Assembly (NCBI GenBank): GCA_016802295.1
Contig: JAESIW010000180.1
Coordinates: 4,695,975-4,759,974 of the forward strand
Length of the DNA stretch: 64,000 nt
Direction of reading: 5' to 3'
From: Brachionus rotundiformis
Lineage: Eukaryota; Rotifera; Eurotatoria; Ploima; Brachionidae
A program made the position numbers and the translations under genes. Under the pieces are notes generated by a model that was not told the origin of the DNA, made no database searches, and saw only the letters and a program-made list of their open reading frames with translations. Shown here piece after piece: positions 37,261 through 50,700 of the stretch. Each line of letters opens with the position of its first letter. Within the stretch, counting starts at the first letter, position 1.

Positions 37261-37437
37261 ATTTTTTAAATGTTTTTTAAAAATTTATCTAGTGTTTTTT
37301 TTTTTTGTTTAATTTGTCTTATTTATTTTTAAAATAAAAGATATCTAAATTTCACTCTTCCAAATCCAAATTGATTTTGTAGTTTTTTAATTATATACCA
37401 AACTATTCGCTATTTTCTTAAAAGAATTAACGGGTGC

Positions 37438-38113
37438 CCAATAATGCTTGTCCTAAACTTTAATTATTAAAAAAAAATATCATGCAATAAAGATAAACTA
37501 ATGAAATTTTACAGTCATATACGAAATTTTATCTATTTTTCAAAAATAATCATGTTTTTTTTAATTATTTATTTTTTTCACATGTCCAGTCCGTAAGTGT
37601 CATGTATAATCCTTGACAAAATTGTCCTCGGTGGTTTACAAAATTGCTTAAAATCAAACTTGAATATAAAAAAACAACTCATTTTATAGCTCTTATTCTA
37701 GGTAATAAATTTCAGACAAATATCTAATTCTGATCAATAGATATTAAAATAAAACTATCATTTACTCAATTTTCACTTCAAAAAATTGTAAAATTTTGAT
37801 GTTTTTTAATCATAACTTCTGTAAAAATCATCTGAATAAACTAAGTTATGGCTTATTTTAATCAAGATTAAATTCTGTACAAACAGATATATCAAAGTAA
37901 TATTCGAATTTTGTAAACCACCGAGGACAATTTTGCCAAGGATTATACATGACACTTACGGGCTGGACATGTGTTAAAAATAAATAATTAAAAAAAACAT
38001 GATTATTTTTGAAAAATAGATAAAATTTCGTATATGACTGTAAAATTTCATTAGTTTATCTTTATTGCATGATATTTTTTTTTATAATTAAAGTTTAGGA
38101 CAAGCATTATTGG
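37438..38113. mobile_element. foldback MITE-like element with about 207-bp inverted arms
   Basis: Arms 37438-37645 and 37907-38113 are inverted copies with only a few mismatches and one indel, around a 261-bp AT-rich core without coding potential. The terminus is CCAATAATGCTTGTCC. The arms contain the distinctive CCGAGGACAATTTTG and TGACACTTACGG sequences. No target-site duplication is obvious at the flanks. The right end directly abuts the retrotransposon fragment. The element lies 177 bp after the stop of the p140Cap-like gene, within or beside its 3' UTR. Confidence 0.85.
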
Positions 38114-39042
38114 AGTCCTGTTAGTAGAAATAATAGAAAGAGAAAACACCGGAATACATATAGGAAATCAACAAATCGCAATAATCCTTTACGCTGATGA
38201 TATCCTACTCCTGAGTACAGAAAAAAGCAAAATCCAAAAAAGAACGAAAAAAAATTCAACCCAGAAAAGACTCAACTCATTATATTTGGTAGCAAGAAAA
38301 ATAGACAAAAAATGATAGAGATTAAAATGGGCTCTAAAACATTAGAAAATACCCAAAAAATAAAATACCTGGGAGTGATGATCGATTCGAAAAACGACAA
38401 CAGTGACCATGTAGAACATAGGATAAAAAGCATATACAGCATCGTAAAAATTGGCGCTATAAATACATCGCTTAAAACAAATATCAAAACCCGCCTCTAC
38501 AAGACATTCTGTCGACCAATACTCACTTGTGGATGCGAGGCAATCAAGCTAAACCAGATTCACTTAAAAAAAGTTAAAACAATAGATGTCAACTTGGTTA
38601 AGAAAATGTTTGGACTCTGCAAGAGATTAAGAACAACAAAACTGATGACCGCCCTTAGTGTGGAACCAATGAAAAGAGTCCTGTTAAAAAGAAAACTGTC
38701 CTTCATAAATAGATTAGCAAACAACAAATTTACAAAAACACTAGCGAAAAATATTCTATATGAAACAAGAGAAAAAGAAAATAGAATTAGCAAAAAATCC
38801 ATAATAGATAAAATGAAAACCATCCTAGAGGAAAAAAACAATATAGAAAAAATGGCAGCCAAAGCAAGTGAAAGGATAAAGCTTGAAAACATGCTTAACA
38901 AAGAAGAAAGCAAAGATGGAACGGTGGAGTCAATAAGGTACCTTTTTAGAGAGTCAAATGAGAAAAATAGAAAAATCCTAGAACTACTTCTTAAATCATA
39001 TTAAAATGCATAAATGGAGAAAATAAAAAAAAAAAAAAGAAA
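38114..39042 (+). mobile_element. 5'-truncated non-LTR retrotransposon fragment (reverse transcriptase)
   Basis: The first frame gives GIHIGNQQIAIILYADDILL, the YADD catalytic box of a reverse transcriptase (YADD at 38190-38201). A frame shift in an A-run near 38245 leads to the second frame, NPEKTQLIIFGSKK, then IKYLGVMIDSKNDNSDHVEH, LYKTFCRPILTCGCEAIK and a Lys-rich C-terminus, stopping at 39004. This order is typical of LINE reverse transcriptase palm/thumb and connection regions. An A-rich tail at 39018-39042 suggests the 3' end. Endonuclease and upstream RT domains are missing, so it is inactive. Confidence 0.85.
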
Positions 39043-39662
39043 ACTTACAATCATAAATTCCAGTTAAACTGCAATTTTTTTTAAATTTCTCAAAAAACAA
39101 AACAATTTTATTCATAAATTATGTTTTATTTTTTTTTATATATATATTAACATCACCCATGAGGTGTTTTCTGAAATAAAATATGAAATATGAATTAAAT
39201 ACATGCTAAACAATTGATTACTTAAAATTAACCTTTGTCAAAATAAAATTAAGTTTAAAGAATAAGCAGATTTTTTTAAAAATTTTTATTCTAAAATTAA
39301 ACCTATTTTAAATCAACTAAAAAAATTTAAATAAAATATATTTCATTTAAAATACCATGAGGGCTTTCAATAAATAAAATAATTCAATAAAATACTTTTT
39401 AAAGAAAGAGATGTTTGTTGTCTTTGTGGATAGCTTCAAATTGTTTGTCTGTCTGTGTCCGTCTTTAAGTAGGTAAAACAATGAAGCAATATGCTTTGCT
39501 TAATTTACAAGATATAACCGAAAAATAAAACAAATAACAATATTTTGGGTAACTAAAAATAAGCTTTAAAATAAAAAGGAATAGAAAAAATGAAAGAATA
39601 AGATTAACAATTATAAAAAGCGGCAAAAATTGTTACAAAAATGGAAAAAGTTTCGTCAGACT
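39043..39662. other. AT-rich spacer
   Basis: Between the LINE tail and the stop of the Gly/Met-rich EGF gene. A stretch at 39155-39205 (GAGGTGTTTTCTGAAATAAA followed by ATGAA-type repeats) looks like the 3' end of another LINE, and TCTGTCTGTGTCCGTC at 39448 is simple repeat. No gene is visible. Confidence 0.45.
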
Positions 39663-40612
39663 TTATCTTCCCATTCCCATAGCGCCCATACCACCCATAG
39701 CACCCATGCCACCTAGTCCACCCATAGCACCCATACCGCCCATTCGTCCTAATCCACCCATTGCTCCCATTCCTCCCATAGCACTCATAGGATTCATAGC
39801 ACCCATGGCTCCCATGCCTCCTAATCCTCCCATGGCACCCATCGGATTCATTCCACCCATGGCTCCCATGCCTCCTAATCCTCCCATAGCGCCCATCGGA
39901 TTCATTCCACCCATTCCTCCCATTCCGCCCATGCCACCCATTTTATACATAGGATTCATGGCTCCATTTCCAGGTTGGGAATATCCTTGTCCAGATGATG
40001 CTTGAGAGGCTTGTCCCTCTTGAGCAGCTTGAGCTCCAGCTTCACCTGGGGCAGGCAATGGCATAGGAGCAACTAGCGGAGGTGTAAACTCATCAATCAA
40101 TTGACAGTATTTGCCTGTCAAGCCACGTTGGCAAACACAGGTAAAATCTGGTCGATCGTCAATTGTTCTTGTGCTTACACAAGTTCCACCTGATAAACAT
40201 GGGTTATTTGCGCAAGAATCTGGCAAAAAACAGTTAAGATTTTTAGGATCACAGCACGCGCCTGTCAAAACGTCACAAACTTGACATTTGTTTTCAAAAC
40301 AAACCCAATCGTAGTAATCATAAGCGGCATAATCCATATACGATACATCGAATGGAAACATAGGTATTTGTCTTTTTTCACGTTTAGTTTCAACTTGTTC
40401 TTCTTTTTTCTCAGAACTCTTTGACTTGACTAAACAAAAAATAATTTATTTTAAATTAGTTTAAATATATTTAATGAAATCGTACATAACGAATCTAAAA
40501 ACGAAGCTTCGGCTATACTTAAGGCTATACAAGCCAAAATGAATACCTTGAATTGAAAATTAATTTTATTTTTAAAAGATTTAAAAAATATTACTTTAAA
40601 TAATTTTTTCAT
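39663..40612 (-). CDS. secreted EGF-domain protein with Gly/Met-rich C-terminus
   Basis: Three exons (40612-40595, 40546-40486, 40429-39663) give 281 residues. A six-codon first exon plus exon 2 build a signal peptide, KLFKVFILACIALSIAEA, cleaved before SFLDS. A basic KREKRQ at residues 42-47 looks like a proprotein-convertase site. Next come Tyr/Asp-rich sequence (YDYYDW) and a six-cysteine block, then one EGF-like domain at about residues 99-135 (CANNPCLSGGTC, FTCVCQRGLTGKYC). The last 95 residues are a Gly-Met repeat built from GGMGAM and NPMGAMGGLG units. It is the tandem paralogue of the next gene upstream. The 48-bp first intron has no stop and is a multiple of three. Extracellular matrix, cuticle or adhesive use is plausible but unproven. 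Confidence 0.85.
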
Positions 40613-40840
40613 ATTTTTAAAAATAATTCTAAATTTTAAAAAATTTCTTAGCATTTGCAAAATTCATATCTTATTCAATAGTTTGAAAACAGAAAAATAT
40701 AAATTTATTAACCAAGATTGTTAAGGCTTGGTATTATTTTTCATTTCCCAATTAAATTAATAAAAATTTAATTAATAAATATTTTAACAATAAAAATTTC
40801 TTTTACTAAAATATTTCAATTATTACAACTAAATTTTCTC

Positions 40841-42151
40841 TTAACTTTGGTAAATGTCTTTTGGTTTTTTTCTTAGACTAAAATCCATGCATTCCTCCTT
40901 TTCAGAATTAAAAATCTTTCCATCAGGACAAGGAATACGCTTGGCTCCTAACACTTTGTATCCCGAATTCGATCTAAAACAATTTTCATTTAATTATTTA
41001 TTAAAAAAAAAAATTATTTGAATACTTGTTACTTCCTTGGTTGTTTGGAAATCCTTTGTTTGCACCATTATACGCATGATTTTGATTATATTGCAAAAAT
41101 GGCGTTTTGTTATTGTTATGATTGATTTTTTGATCATTTTGAACATAAGATGGGTTATTTGCTAAATATCCATAGGACTGTTTGTATTGGCCATTAGAAG
41201 GCACTTCCATTTGGCCGGTTGATCCATAAAATTGAGTTGGTTGTCCATTTAAGCCGTTATTTTTACTGGCTGGAATTTTTCCATTGAGTTGGTTATCACC
41301 ATTATCGATACCAGTTAAATTTCCTACACCATCTGTTGTTGGCAACGCTGATGACGGTGGCGGCGGTGGAGGTGGTGGAGGTGAGCCTGCTAGCCTTTGT
41401 TGTATTTCTGACAACACTGCTAAAATTGGAGGAATCGGTGGTGAACCTGGACCTGATGGAATAGATAAACCTAGACCACCCAAGCCTCCCAAAACAGAGG
41501 TTGGATTCAGCATAGCTAATGCTAATCTTTCAGCGCCAACAAAGTAATCATTAACCAACTGGCAATATTTGCCTGTTAATCCTGGAAGGCAAACACATGT
41601 AAAATCTGGTCTATCATCGACTGTTTTAGCAGAAATACAAGTTCCGCCTGAAAGACACGGATTATTTAAGCAAGTATCAGGCAAAAAGCAATTCACATCT
41701 ACATCAGGATCACAGCATTCACTAGTTAGAATATCACATAATTGACAAGAAGTTTCAGAACAAATCCAATCGTAGTAATCATATGAATAATCTGATACTA
41801 AATCGCCATAGTAGTTATAATAGTCATAGGCACCAAAGCCCATTGCCAAACCACCAGTAAATGTAAATTGCCTTTTTTTACGAGCAGAAGATGAGCTGTT
41901 GGTGAAAGTTTCATTTAACGATGAACTATTCAGCTTTAAGGATAAACCAGAATCTAATAAGTGATGATAATGATAACATTGAACATTCAAATAACAATAA
42001 ATTAGTTTGGAACCTGCTTACTGTTTCTATTAATCACATAGGTATTGATACCAACCAGGACAAAAAAGTTCAAAAACGCCTAAAATAATAAATTAATTTT
42101 TAGTTAGTTTAAATTGGCAGAGCCTACTTTAAAAATAAATTGGTTGATCAT
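40841..42151 (-). CDS. secreted EGF-domain protein with polyproline and Asn/Gln-rich tail
   Basis: Four exons (42151-42128, 42079-42022, 41953-41026, 40973-40841) give 380 residues. The signal peptide, MINQFIFKAFLNFFVLVGI, is split by a phase-0 intron after eight codons, as in its neighbour. An ARKKRQ convertase-like site lies at residues 51-56. Tyr/Asp-rich sequence (DYSYDYYDW), a Cys block (CSETSCQLCDILTSECCDPD) and one EGF-like domain (about 122-158; CLNNPCLSGGTC, FTCVCLPGLTGKYC) follow, closely matching the other gene. The tail differs: nine prolines around residue 230, then Asn/Gln/Tyr-rich sequence, and a last exon with PCPDGKIFNSEKEECMD. Tandem duplication with divergent tails is evident. 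All introns are GT-AG. Function is unknown; an extracellular structural role is likely. Confidence 0.85.
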
Positions 42152-44605
42152 TTTATAGGTAGCGTCTTTACCAAACTTTACTGGTTTGGCTTTTGAAAAT
42201 TAAGAAAAAAATAAAAATTTTATTTAGCGTGATTATTCAAATACTGTACAATATGTTTAAATTATAAAGCCAAAGTTAGCTCGTTTTGTTTTCATGTTTG
42301 GTGATGATTGAAAATTTGCCAACTAGAAATGCAATAATTTCAATCATGATAGTCTAGATCAAGAAGAATATGAATCTCTTAAGTCTCATCTTATTCATAT
42401 ACACTTTGCGTTGATAAGATTCTAAAATTTAAATGCTACTTTATCTAGATTGATCGGCTTATTTAAATGCAACAATTCTCTTTGATTTTTTAGTTAAGCT
42501 TATTATACTAACGAATTAAATATTGTAATTTTAAAAATAAATTATTCTTTAAGCATGTAAATTTATAGAAAAATTTCCTCAAAACTACAAAGCCTTACAT
42601 TTAAGCTATCAATGAACACAAAATTCATAACTGTTTTTTAAAAAATAGTGATAATTCAAATTAATTTTAAATTAAGGTTTACATTTTATAAATTATATCT
42701 GAAATTTATGAAGAATGCTGGACAATTTTTTTTAAACTTTATACTATATTTTGTAAATTATTTTCATAATTTTTAGTGTTTTTGATACATTGAGTTGAGT
42801 TGAAATTTATTTTTATTTTTAAGTATTAATGAAAAACTAATAGATTAAAAAATATGATATGATATTTAAAATTTTTTTAATTAAATGAAATTAAATATTT
42901 TTGAGCATAATTTGGGTGTTTTTTTAATTTGGTTGTCATGTTTTTAAGTAAATAGTTGTTTTTTTAAAGGTATATTTGATAATAAATGATTATCAAGTAT
43001 TAACAAATGTTCCTGGAAATTTTGCCTTTAGGTAAATATTTCCTAAAATTATTTTAAGATTTTTACTTTAAAAAGATAAATAATATTTCATATTTCCTGA
43101 AAAATTGAAGTCCTTTCAAAAAAATAGGATTAAAGTTTGAATAATTAATTGATTGTTATTTATAGAAAAACCAATTTTAGAATTTAGCTAATAATTTACT
43201 TTACATTAAATTTCCACTTAATTCTACTTCGAATTTTTTATCCAAATTGAATTTTTTAAGAGAGTAAAATCGAAATTAAAAATCAATTGTTGACAATAAT
43301 TTATTAGCTCTTTTTAATAGAATTTTTTTTTTGATATTCAAATAGCTGATCATACTGAATGTAAATAACTATTTTTTTTAGAAATCGGAGGTTCAGCATA
43401 TTTCAATAGTATTCATGAATATAAAATAAGTAAAATAGTTTAAAAATTTCTGTGCTTAATTTGTTTTTGTTAATGAAACGTTTTCGAGATTAGCTGTTAC
43501 TGAATTTTATTAATGATTACCTCTTAAGAATAATTCTCTTTTTCTAAATATTATTATATTAAAGAGGACATATAACTACTAGTTAATTATCAAAAGCTTG
43601 AAATTATTAAAAAAAACTTTTTTAAATATATTTTTTCAAAAATAAGAGTTCGTTTATTAAATAAATATATTAAAATTAATTATATTTAACAAAGACAAAG
43701 ACACATAATATTAACATATAAATGTTTTTCAAATTGAAATTAAACAAAATTGTTTTATCGAATCAAATTAAAAATAATTAACAACATTTACTGAATTTTA
43801 ATTAATTTAAAAAAAAATATATTGGTCACCAAGACTTGTCTTGACATTGTTGTATGTTTGTTTCTGATATCAAATAATTTTATCATGTTTTTATTTATTA
43901 TTTGCATTCTAATCTAAGTTGAATATTCTATGTAAGATTATTTCTATGGTTACATTTTCTTTAAATCTGTTTTTATTATTATCGTAAAATTTTATTTTAT
44001 TTTTCAAAGTCTTTTATAATTCCTAAATTAACTTTTCTCTTTTAATAGTTTTCAAATAAATTTTATTTTGACTAATTAAAACTCTACAGAGATCGCCATT
44101 TAGGTAAATATTGATAGCACAATTAATTGGAATGATCCCTTATAAATATTTTTCCAATTTACAAAGTTTCGTATGAAACTAATAGAATTGTGATATCAAT
44201 TTTAGGTAAATTTATTTTAAGTCTTCTATAATTACCCTTTTGTATTCAAAATTTGCATTACTAAGAATTTTTGATTGATAAAGAATGACTTAAAACTCTT
44301 TTATTTATATTAAATATTTTCTTTTCTTGTTGTCATAGTGACTGAAACAATTTCACAGAAAATTCCAATAGTCCATTCCATCTATGAAATATTCGAGAAA
44401 AATAAAATAAAATTATTAATGTTTATTTATTTAAAATTTAATGAATTTTTGATTTTTTTAAATCTCTTCAAACGTCTCTTTTTTTATAATTTAATTAAAA
44501 GTTTAGCCTATAGAGATATTCTAGTTTTATAAAATATTACTAAATTTAAGACAAGAAAAAATTCAAATAGTGTGACAATTCACAAATAGCAAAACAATTC
44601 ACAAA
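42152..44605. other. 2.4-kb AT-rich intergenic region between divergent genes
   Basis: Lies between the starts of the upstream EGF gene and the dynein gene. I see only AT-rich DNA with no exon, repeat or RNA gene. A 64-codon ORF at 44338-44532 has no coding character. Confidence 0.5.
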
Positions 44606-44686
44606 ATGTCCTCACAAGGGAACAATCAAAATCCGCCTAAAACGCGGCTAGGAATTGTTCCTAGCGAAAACATAAAGGAAAAACAA
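44606..44686 (+). other. candidate alternative first coding exon of the dynein gene
   Basis: An ATG at 44606 opens 27 codons with clear coding composition (MSSQGNNQNPPKTRLGIVPS) ending at CAA|GTAATG in phase 0. It cannot be spliced in frame to the next ATG-bearing exon (44775-44855), but it joins in frame directly to the exon at 44927. Both candidate first exons are exactly 81 nt long. Confidence 0.55.
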
Positions 44687-44774
44687 GTAATGTTTGGGGA
44701 TTTTAAAAATCACGAAATTAAAAAATAATTAGAATATAAATAAAGAAGAAATATTTTAAAGCTCTTATTTAACA

Positions 44775-47700
44775 ATGGACAGAGAAAATTTATTAGATTA
44801 TTTTCGTTCTGCCGTAAGAGCAGTTAGTGCTAGGTGTAAGCGACAAAAAATAAGAGTATAAAAAATTTCTTTTTTTTAAGAAAAGAAAACTTTTATTGTT
44901 TATTATATAAACAAATTTTCTTTTAGGCTAAACTAAAAGAAGAGAGAGACGCCAAACGATCACTTCTAGACGACAGACATTACCATATTTTTCAAATTGT
45001 AAGTGATAGACTTAGTTTGGAAAAAAATGAAGTTGAAGATTCGGCAATCGAAGGAAATCAAGTATTCAGCATAATGAAAAAAATGTCCTTTTTTTTTTTA
45101 AATTTATAATTTTTAGCTCGATCTTATGGAAAATTTTTTTACCGAAAATGGTCGTAAACATTTAATTTTCTATTATGGTGATGATTTAGTTACCAAGATT
45201 AAATCTTCTAAAGCCAAAGTTCAGATTGTAGAGAGCTCGAACCTTTCACTCAAAGGTGTGTGCATTTTTTTTATTCGAAATTCGACGTCAATAGCAATAA
45301 CGATAGGAAATATATCCCAGGAAGTTTGCTTTGGTTCTTATGACTGTCAGAATGAGAGTATTTTACAAGCAATAAGTAGACAATTTTCAGCTCTATTTTT
45401 GCCAGTTTTGTCCAATATGGCCGATTCAGGTTGGGGAAAATTAGCAGGCAAAGATGGTCAGATGGCTAAAGTTGATTTCTTAAGCAAAATCAACACTTTT
45501 ATTTCTATTCTAAATGGAGCTCAAGAATCAATAGATGATCGAGTTGTTCTTAAACCATCTGATAAATATGATTTATCACAAATCCAAACAAGTGCTGACT
45601 ACATAAGTGTAGCAAACAATACAGAATCACTCAACAATATTGAGGAAATAGTGAGAGTATGGATGAAGCAAATCGAGATAGTTTTGGCAGAGAGTGAACA
45701 AATAAGACAAGAATCAGACAATATTGGTCCGAGAGCAGAGCTGGAATACTGGAAAAAACGAACTAGCAAGTTCAACTACTTACTTGATCAGATAAAAGAA
45801 CCAGAAGTTAAGGCAGCTCTTGGAGTTCTGCAAACAGCAAAGTCAAGACTATTGATAAAATGGCGCGATTTGGACACAAGAATAACAAATTCGGCTAATG
45901 AGGCTAGAGACAATGTTAAATACTTGTACACACTGGAGAAATTTTGCGACCCACTTTACAATTCGGACCCAGTTTCAATGCTTAGTGATATACCTGGTCT
46001 AATTAATGCAATCCGAATGATTCATTCAATATCTGGATACTATTATAAATCGGAAAGAATGACTTCACTATTTTTAAAAGTAACTAATCAAATGATAACC
46101 GCTTGTAAGTCATATGTGAGTGATAAAGGTACCCAAACAATTTGGTCCCAAGATCAAACAGAATTGATTAAAAAATTAAATGATTGCATTCGATTGAATC
46201 GAGAGTATCAAAATTGCTTTCAGCGTACCAAAGAGAAATTGGACAAGATGCCTGATGAGCGTCCCTTAATTGTGTCCGAGAGGTATATGTTTGGTAAATT
46301 TGACACTTTTACAAAGAGATGCCAAAAAATAATAGACATTTTTGATACCGTGTCGATTTATTCAAAGCTTGCAGATACCAAAATCGAAGGTATGGAATTA
46401 CTTGCGGCTAAATTCAATGGCATTTTGTCTGTTTTGAAGAAGAAAAATTATGACTTTTTGGACCAGAGAAAAACTGATTTCGATAATGATTACGATGACT
46501 TTAAAAAAGCTATACAAGATCTTCATGTAATTTTTATCAAATAAAATAAACCCTGATAGCTAGTTAAAAAAAGTTATTATTTAATTAATTTGTAGCTAAA
46601 ATAGTCATTAAACAATAATTAATCCAGTTTAGAGAATCTTGAAAATTAAATTTAATAAATATTTCTAAAATAGTTTGGTTAGCTACGAAATCTTTGATAG
46701 ACAATGAGATTTAGCTATTAAAATACCACTTTGTACTTTTTGATTATTTTAATCATTATACTAAAAATTAGATAGTTAAAATTAAAATTAATAATTTAAC
46801 TAAATTTTAATAAAAATCTTTGTTTTAATTATCAAAAAGAACAGAAAGAACAAAAAAGAAGAGGGTCAAATCAAATTAAATTTAATAAGGTAGAAATAGT
46901 TTAGACAATAAAAAAACCTACAGAATTTAAGATATCATAAAGTACAAAAAGTGGTAAATAATTAAAAAAATCTCATAGTCCTGATCTCTCGAAAATAAGA
47001 AAAAAAATTAAATAAATAAAATCAAATTTTTTTTTTAGAATTCAATTGTTCTATTCATAGACAACCAATTCGAAAGGATACAAAACACCCAAAGAGCTTT
47101 ACAATTGATTAAAAGATTTGAAAAATTGGACTTGCCTAATTTGGGAATTCAAGAAAAATATGTCCGTATTTTATCCCATTATGGCAAAGATATAGAAACA
47201 GTATCGAAAATATATCAAAAATCAAGACAACAACCTCCAATTGCTCGTGACTTGCCTCCAATAGCTGGTAAAATTCTCTGGGTTCGACAATTATACAGAC
47301 GGATAAGCTATCCGATGTCAGTTTTTGAAGCCAATAAAACCATTCTACAATTGCCAGAAGCGAAAAAAATAATCAAAAATTACAATCAATTATCAGCTGT
47401 TCTGGTCGAGTACGAGGTTTTGTTCCACAGGACGTGGCTTAGACAAATTGAACTTATCATATCTGGAATACATGCATCTCTATTGGTAAAGCAGCCTGAC
47501 ACAAATGAATACTATGTAAATTTTGACCCAGAAATAATGACACTTATTCGCGAAACTGAATGCATGAAGCGTTTAAATCTAGAGATTCCGCATGAAGCAG
47601 AAAATCTAGTTGTCCTACAAGAAACCTTCAAACAACACTATGATAGATTAAAATTTTTAATTGATGAATACAATCGGATTCGTGTTTCGATTCCATCTTC

Positions 47701-50700
47701 GTTTGAGCAGCTTGTGGCACCAAGGCTGAATAAATTAGACCAAATATTAAGTCCTGGCTGTATTAGCATGACATGGGTCTCACCAAATATTGACGAATTT
47801 TGTGACAATGTTGAGCAAGCATTGCAAAATTTTGATCTAATAATGAAAAGAGCTGATGATTTGGTAACTTATCGCATCGAAGTTGTCCTCAATGACATGA
47901 CCAATACAATTTTATGCGATATACCTGAAAATGAGCCCATTTCAATTGAGGAATTTGTCCAAAATGCTGAAGAATTATGTGATAAGGGCGCCGCTTCATT
48001 GCAATCAAAGTCACAGAATATTGAAGAAGCGACAGAGGAATTGATTGAGCTATTGTATCCGGAATATAAGGTTAAATTGGAAACGATTCTTGAGCAAGAC
48101 GATAATGAAGAGCATGATGAAACGATCAAGAACTCTAACTCTGGCAGAGTGGATGGTTCGATCAAATCTGCATCCAGACCTAACATAGTAATGCGTAAAA
48201 AACGCGAGGCATGGCAATCGATGCAAGAGGCTGCTTTTGAGCTATTTAATTATTTCAATCACAGAAATCTAGATGCCATTGTCAAACTTGTTCGCACTAC
48301 TCTAGAACGACTTAGGAAACGAATTTCGGCCTCAAATTTTTCAGTAAATTATAACGAGAATAAAGAAAAGCAGAAAAAAGAAATTCCAGTATTTAAAAGC
48401 TATGCTGTGTTGGCTATTCCAACAATTACCATGCAGCCTAGTTTGGACGAAATTCAACAAAATTTAAATAAGACTGTACAAACTGTCATCAATGTATCCA
48501 AAAACATAACTCAATGGTCAAAAGGAAAAAAACAAGTTGAAAAGTTTAATATTAAAATTTCCAAAGAAATGGAACATGGTGAGAACTCTGAATCAGATGA
48601 GCAATCATCGACATTGCATTTGCAAAAAAATTATCATAAATCTGTGTTGGAAAATAAAGAAATAGCCAAAATGATCTCGTTACTGTTCACTTGTATATCT
48701 TCTAATAAGAAGGAAGTTTTAAATTCGTTGGAAAAATTCAAGGGATATCAATTTATTTGGGAAAAAGATCGTGAACAAGACATAAAAGAGTTTCTTACCA
48801 CTGATCCTAAAGTGTCTGAATTTGAAAACAAAATAAAAAGCTTTGAAAAGCTTATTAGCGAAATAAATGCTTATAATGAATACATATCAGTAGGACCGAT
48901 TGCGTTGTTTACTGAAAAGCTTAAGTTAGGATTAACTAATGAAATACTGCTTTGGAAGACCACTTATGGTCAAGCATGCAATCAAAGATATAAGAAAGAA
49001 ATAAACGAAATAATGATTTTTATTGAAGATGTAGTTAAAAAGCTGCAACGTGAAATCAAAGATTTGGATGATATTCGTTCGGCAATGGCAGCTTTAAAAG
49101 ACTTGAGAGAAAACGAAATTCGAATTGACATGATAATTATGCCCATTGAAGAAAGTTATGCCATGTTACAAAAGCATGAAATACAAGTGGCTCGTGAAGA
49201 GATCGAAAAATGCGACACTCTAAGATACAGTTGGCAAAAGCTTCTTCAAATGGCAAGCCAAACGTCCAGTAACTTGCTTGAAATTCAACCACTGTACAAA
49301 GATTCGCTTAAAAATGATGTCAAAGAATTTGTCAAAGATGTGGACAACTTTGCTTTAAATTACAAAAAGAATGGCCCTATGGTACCTGGAGTAGCGCCCA
49401 GAGAAGCTTCTGATCGATTGTTTATTTTTCAAAATCAGTTTGACACTTTACAGCGAAAATTTGTCACTTATTCTGGCGGAGAGCAACTCTTTGGATTACC
49501 AGTTACCGAATATCCTGATTTGGCACAAATACGCAAAGAGCTTAATTTGTTGCAAAAACTTTATGGCTTATATAACGCTGTTATTGATACGGTCAATGGC
49601 TATTATGAAATACTTTGGACAGAAGTTAATATTGAGAAAATTGTAGCTGAACTCACTGAATTCCAAAATAAGTATGTTATTTTTATTTTAAATTATTTTA
49701 TATAAATTTATTTGTCTAACAATTTATCTATATAACATACAAACTAATTCTTGAGTTAATATTTAAAATAAAAGTTAAAGAAGATAGTAACCTTATAACC
49801 TCATAGACTGATAAAAGATGATATTATACAGTTTTTTATTTGCATTTTGTAGATAAAAATTTCTTAAAAAAAATTTTATGGTAATCAATTCTAACCGGTA
49901 TCCTTTTTTTTATTGCTTATTTTACACCCATTTTGTTTGAAAACTTCAAAAATGGTCACCCAATTCCTACTGATTTTTTTAAACTTCTGATTTCCAGTCA
50001 AGTCGATACTCCGCCTTCCCTCTTTCCTCTTTCCCCGTGTCATTCTCACTTTTTCGTAATTATTGACCTCCATATTAATGGTGGCCGTCCTACCTTTCAT
50101 CGCTCATGCGGTGTCCATAGTAGAGCTCTGTTTGGTATTCGCATTCTTTTCATTCTCCAAGCCATCACAGTCTTTTATTTTGGATAGATTGACTTAATGG
50201 CTCCGACTTCTCTTTTGTAGATAGCTCATCGTTTGACAATGTTTCAGGCCAGATCCCAAGAATCTTTCTTAGCTTACTAGTATGAAAGGTGTGTAGGCTT
50301 ATTCTGTGCAACTCTGACATTACCAGGCATTCGCTTCCATATATCAGTGCTGTATATCTTTATTTTGGTCTCCTTGCTGTAGTACAGTAGAAGCTCTCAA
50401 AATGAACATCCTCAAATGTGAACAGCCCTATAAGTGAACACAAATTTCTTGCGACTGACCAAAATGAATCTTTTTACATGGCATAAAATCCCTCAAATGT
50501 GAACGTTCGGTATGTGAACATGAAAAATTTAGAAAAAAAGTGAACAAAAAACTCGAAAAAAAAATTTATTTACAGTTAAATTCAAAAATTTTTTTTAATA
50601 TCTTCATAATATACATGACTTTTAAATTTATAATACATATTTTATTTAATTTTTAAAATTATCTTCGATTTTCGATTGTTTAACATTGGCTACATCAACT

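Noticed and set aside
39706..40005. Plus-strand proline/isoleucine-rich ORF
   Set aside because: It is the antisense of the Gly/Met repeat of the EGF gene;  repeats without stops on one strand create such ORFs on the other.
49891..50187. ORFs on both strands that looked like small genes in the dynein intron
   Set aside because: They fall in the decayed LINE relic; the minus-strand translation resembles the RT C-terminal GRP region with frame breaks.
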